A DNA stretch of 5,178 nt from Bacteroidales bacterium UBA3816 (GTDB lineage Bacteria > Bacteroidota > Bacteroidia > Bacteroidales > P3). Below, one piece after another: positions 4,137 through 5,178 of this stretch. Within the stretch, counting starts at the first letter, position 1. Every line of letters begins with the position of its first letter. Location: positions 1-5,178 of the forward strand of contig DFDY01000091.1 of assembly GCA_002368955.1 (NCBI GenBank), written 5' to 3'. The notes under the pieces are model-generated. The model saw only the letters and a program-made list of their open reading frames with translations. It ran no database searches and was not told where the DNA came from. A program made the translations under genes and the position numbers.

Positions 4137-5178
4137 ATGAAAAAAGTTTCCCTTTTCCTCACAGCATTGCTCTGCCTGACGACGGCTCAGGCCCAACTGA
4201 CCGACACGATTACCCACCGCCAGCGCCACTACTACTATTCACAGTGGTACGACACCTGCAACAAAGTATACTCCCAAAGAGACACCGAAGATTATTCTAG
4301 GCTTTTTCTCATGCCAGTCGGCGGTGTGAATCAAACAGCCTTGGCATTTTCAGACTACACTCCTACGCCGCTAAAGGTGATAGGCGTGGCAGCGATGGTG
4401 CAGAATATGGACATTCCCTCCCCTGGCGAGCGGTGGATGGACTCGAATTATGCCCCGGAATACGTCTCCATCGGCTACTGGGACAGCGTATCCCGTCATA
4501 TGCAGATGATAGACTCAGCCCGTTGGGACACCGTGGAGCCTAAGATAATGAAATGGGAACTCAGTCGCACGCCCGAATTTTATCATCCAGGTCCAGAATA
4601 CAGTGTCCGTTACAGCTATGTCTACGAGGCCTACTTCGAAAAACCCGTCACGGTAGACTCCGTATTCTACCTGATAGGAAGCATGTACAGCAACAGGCCT
4701 GCCGAAGATGACGGCTACGGCCCAGCCCTCACCAACAGAGAGGTCAACTATATCTATGCAGTTGACGGGGGGCATCGCGGGTGCGCACCCATCAATCCGA
4801 TTCAGCATAAGAAGATCCGATTGAACCTACCATATGAGTTATGGTGTCCCGATTCAAATTGGTGGCTTACGCAAGACTATCCCGGCTGGGGGCCGTTCCT
4901 CCCCATCGTAGAGCCGCAGGGGCTGCTGGAGGTGGAGAGTGCCGACAGCGCCATGGGCAGTGTGCACGGCGGCAACTCTTTCTATCCCGACGGGACGCAG
5001 GTGACCATCGAGGCGGTGCCCGAGTACGGCTACCTCTTCTCGCACTGGAACGACGGCGACACCGCCAACCCGCGTCAGGTGCTGATGGCAGGCGACACCC
5101 ACTTCGTGGCCTACTTCCGCGAGGCGGAGTTCTACCACATAGCCGTGAGTGCTCTGCCTGAAGATGCGGGCACGGTGA
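4137..5178 (+). CDS. Secreted protein with InlB-like repeats, truncated by window edge
   Basis: The frame is open from the ATG at 4137 to the window end: 347 codons plus one base, so the 3' end is missing. AAGG at 4129-4132 is a plausible ribosome site. A signal peptide (MKK, hydrophobic 4-16, cleavage after A-Q-A at 19) shows export. Residues about 20-255 form an aromatic-rich domain I do not recognise by name, with 2 Cys (216, 237) after the Cys at 41. Residues about 262-328 match the divergent InlB B-repeat (Flg_new_2-like) pattern: G-S-V-H-G-G, Y-P-D-G-T-Q-V-T-I-E-A-V-P, G-Y-L-F-S-H-W-N-D-G-D-T, N-P-R, A-Y-F. A second copy begins at 332 (IAVSALPEDAGTV). Such repeats are common in large Bacteroidales surface proteins, often with a C-terminal type IX secretion signal, which cannot be seen here. 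It lies 12 nt after the preceding secreted-protein gene, probably in the same operon. GC content rises at about 4890 where the repeat part begins. Confidence 0.88.
   Translation, partial: MKKVSLFLTALLCLTTAQAQLTDTITHRQRHYYYSQWYDTCNKVYSQRDTEDYSRLFLMPVGGVNQTALAFSDYTPTPLKVIGVAAMVQNMDIPSPGERWMDSNYAPEYVSIGYWDSVSRHMQMIDSARWDTVEPKIMKWELSRTPEFYHPGPEYSVRYSYVYEAYFEKPVTVDSVFYLIGSMYSNRPAEDDGYGPALTNREVNYIYAVDGGHRGCAPINPIQHKKIRLNLPYELWCPDSNWWLTQDYPGWGPFLPIVEPQGLLEVESADSAMGSVHGGNSFYPDGTQVTIEAVPEYGYLFSHWNDGDTANPRQVLMAGDTHFVAYFREAEFYHIAVSALPEDAGTV

Noticed and set aside
4515..4808. 97-codon - strand frame and the 94-codon - strand frame at 4854-5138, plus the + strand frame at 4841-5161
   Set aside because: All lie within the open secreted-protein gene starting at 4137, whose signal peptide and InlB-like repeat are clear; these are shadows in GC-rich sequence.
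1..5178. CRISPR arrays, tRNA or rRNA genes, insertion sequences, transposase or integrase genes
   Set aside because: No regularly spaced repeats, no tRNA cloverleaf or rRNA-like stretch, and no transposase or integrase motifs were seen on either strand.

Overview
The window looks like chromosomal DNA of a member of the Bacteroidales (Bacteroidota). I place it there from four signs: an exact match to the Bacteroidetes housekeeping promoter (TTTG, 19-nt spacer, TACCTTTG), A-rich translation starts without strong Shine-Dalgarno sites, a lipoprotein signal followed by Gln-Lys-Glu-Asn (resembling the Bacteroidetes lipoprotein export signal), and the style of the exported proteins (divergent InlB-type repeats, frequent D-S/T-aliphatic motifs). 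I cannot fix the genus. All genes that I accept read on the + strand.

Layout. Bases 1-126 are non-coding and packed with inverted repeats, including one segment (70-78) that can pair with either of two near-identical flanking copies. A consensus promoter lies at 152-182, followed by a structured stretch of about 180 nt up to the first gene. Bases 365-2292 hold a tight four-gene cassette: a small sigma-70/ECF-type sigma factor (365-889), a three-helix inner-membrane protein (886-1374), a single-helix, periplasm-facing protein (1371-1892) and a small lipoprotein (1873-2292). The first two junctions are 4-nt ATGA overlaps and the third is a 20-nt overlap, so the four are very probably one transcript with coupled translation. 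The arrangement runs from RNA polymerase to inner membrane to periplasm to outer membrane, which suggests a trans-envelope signalling module with an unrecognised type of anti-sigma factor. That function is inference.

Bases 2293-2612 are intergenic, with two clear hairpins (one a perfect 11-bp stem) and a GC-rich island holding what may be a decayed gene start. Then come two genes for exported proteins in a second likely operon: a 503-residue cysteine-rich secreted protein of unknown function (2613-4124), and 12 nt further on a secreted protein running off the right edge (4137-5178, at least 347 residues) that carries one complete divergent InlB-like repeat and the start of a second. These may be surface or secreted products, possibly targets of the upstream sigma system, but nothing in the sequence proves that link.

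Base composition is patchy: about 380-1605 is strongly C-rich in third codon positions, much of 1606-2290 and 2505-4130 is AT-richer, and the InlB-like segment after about 4900 is GC-rich again.
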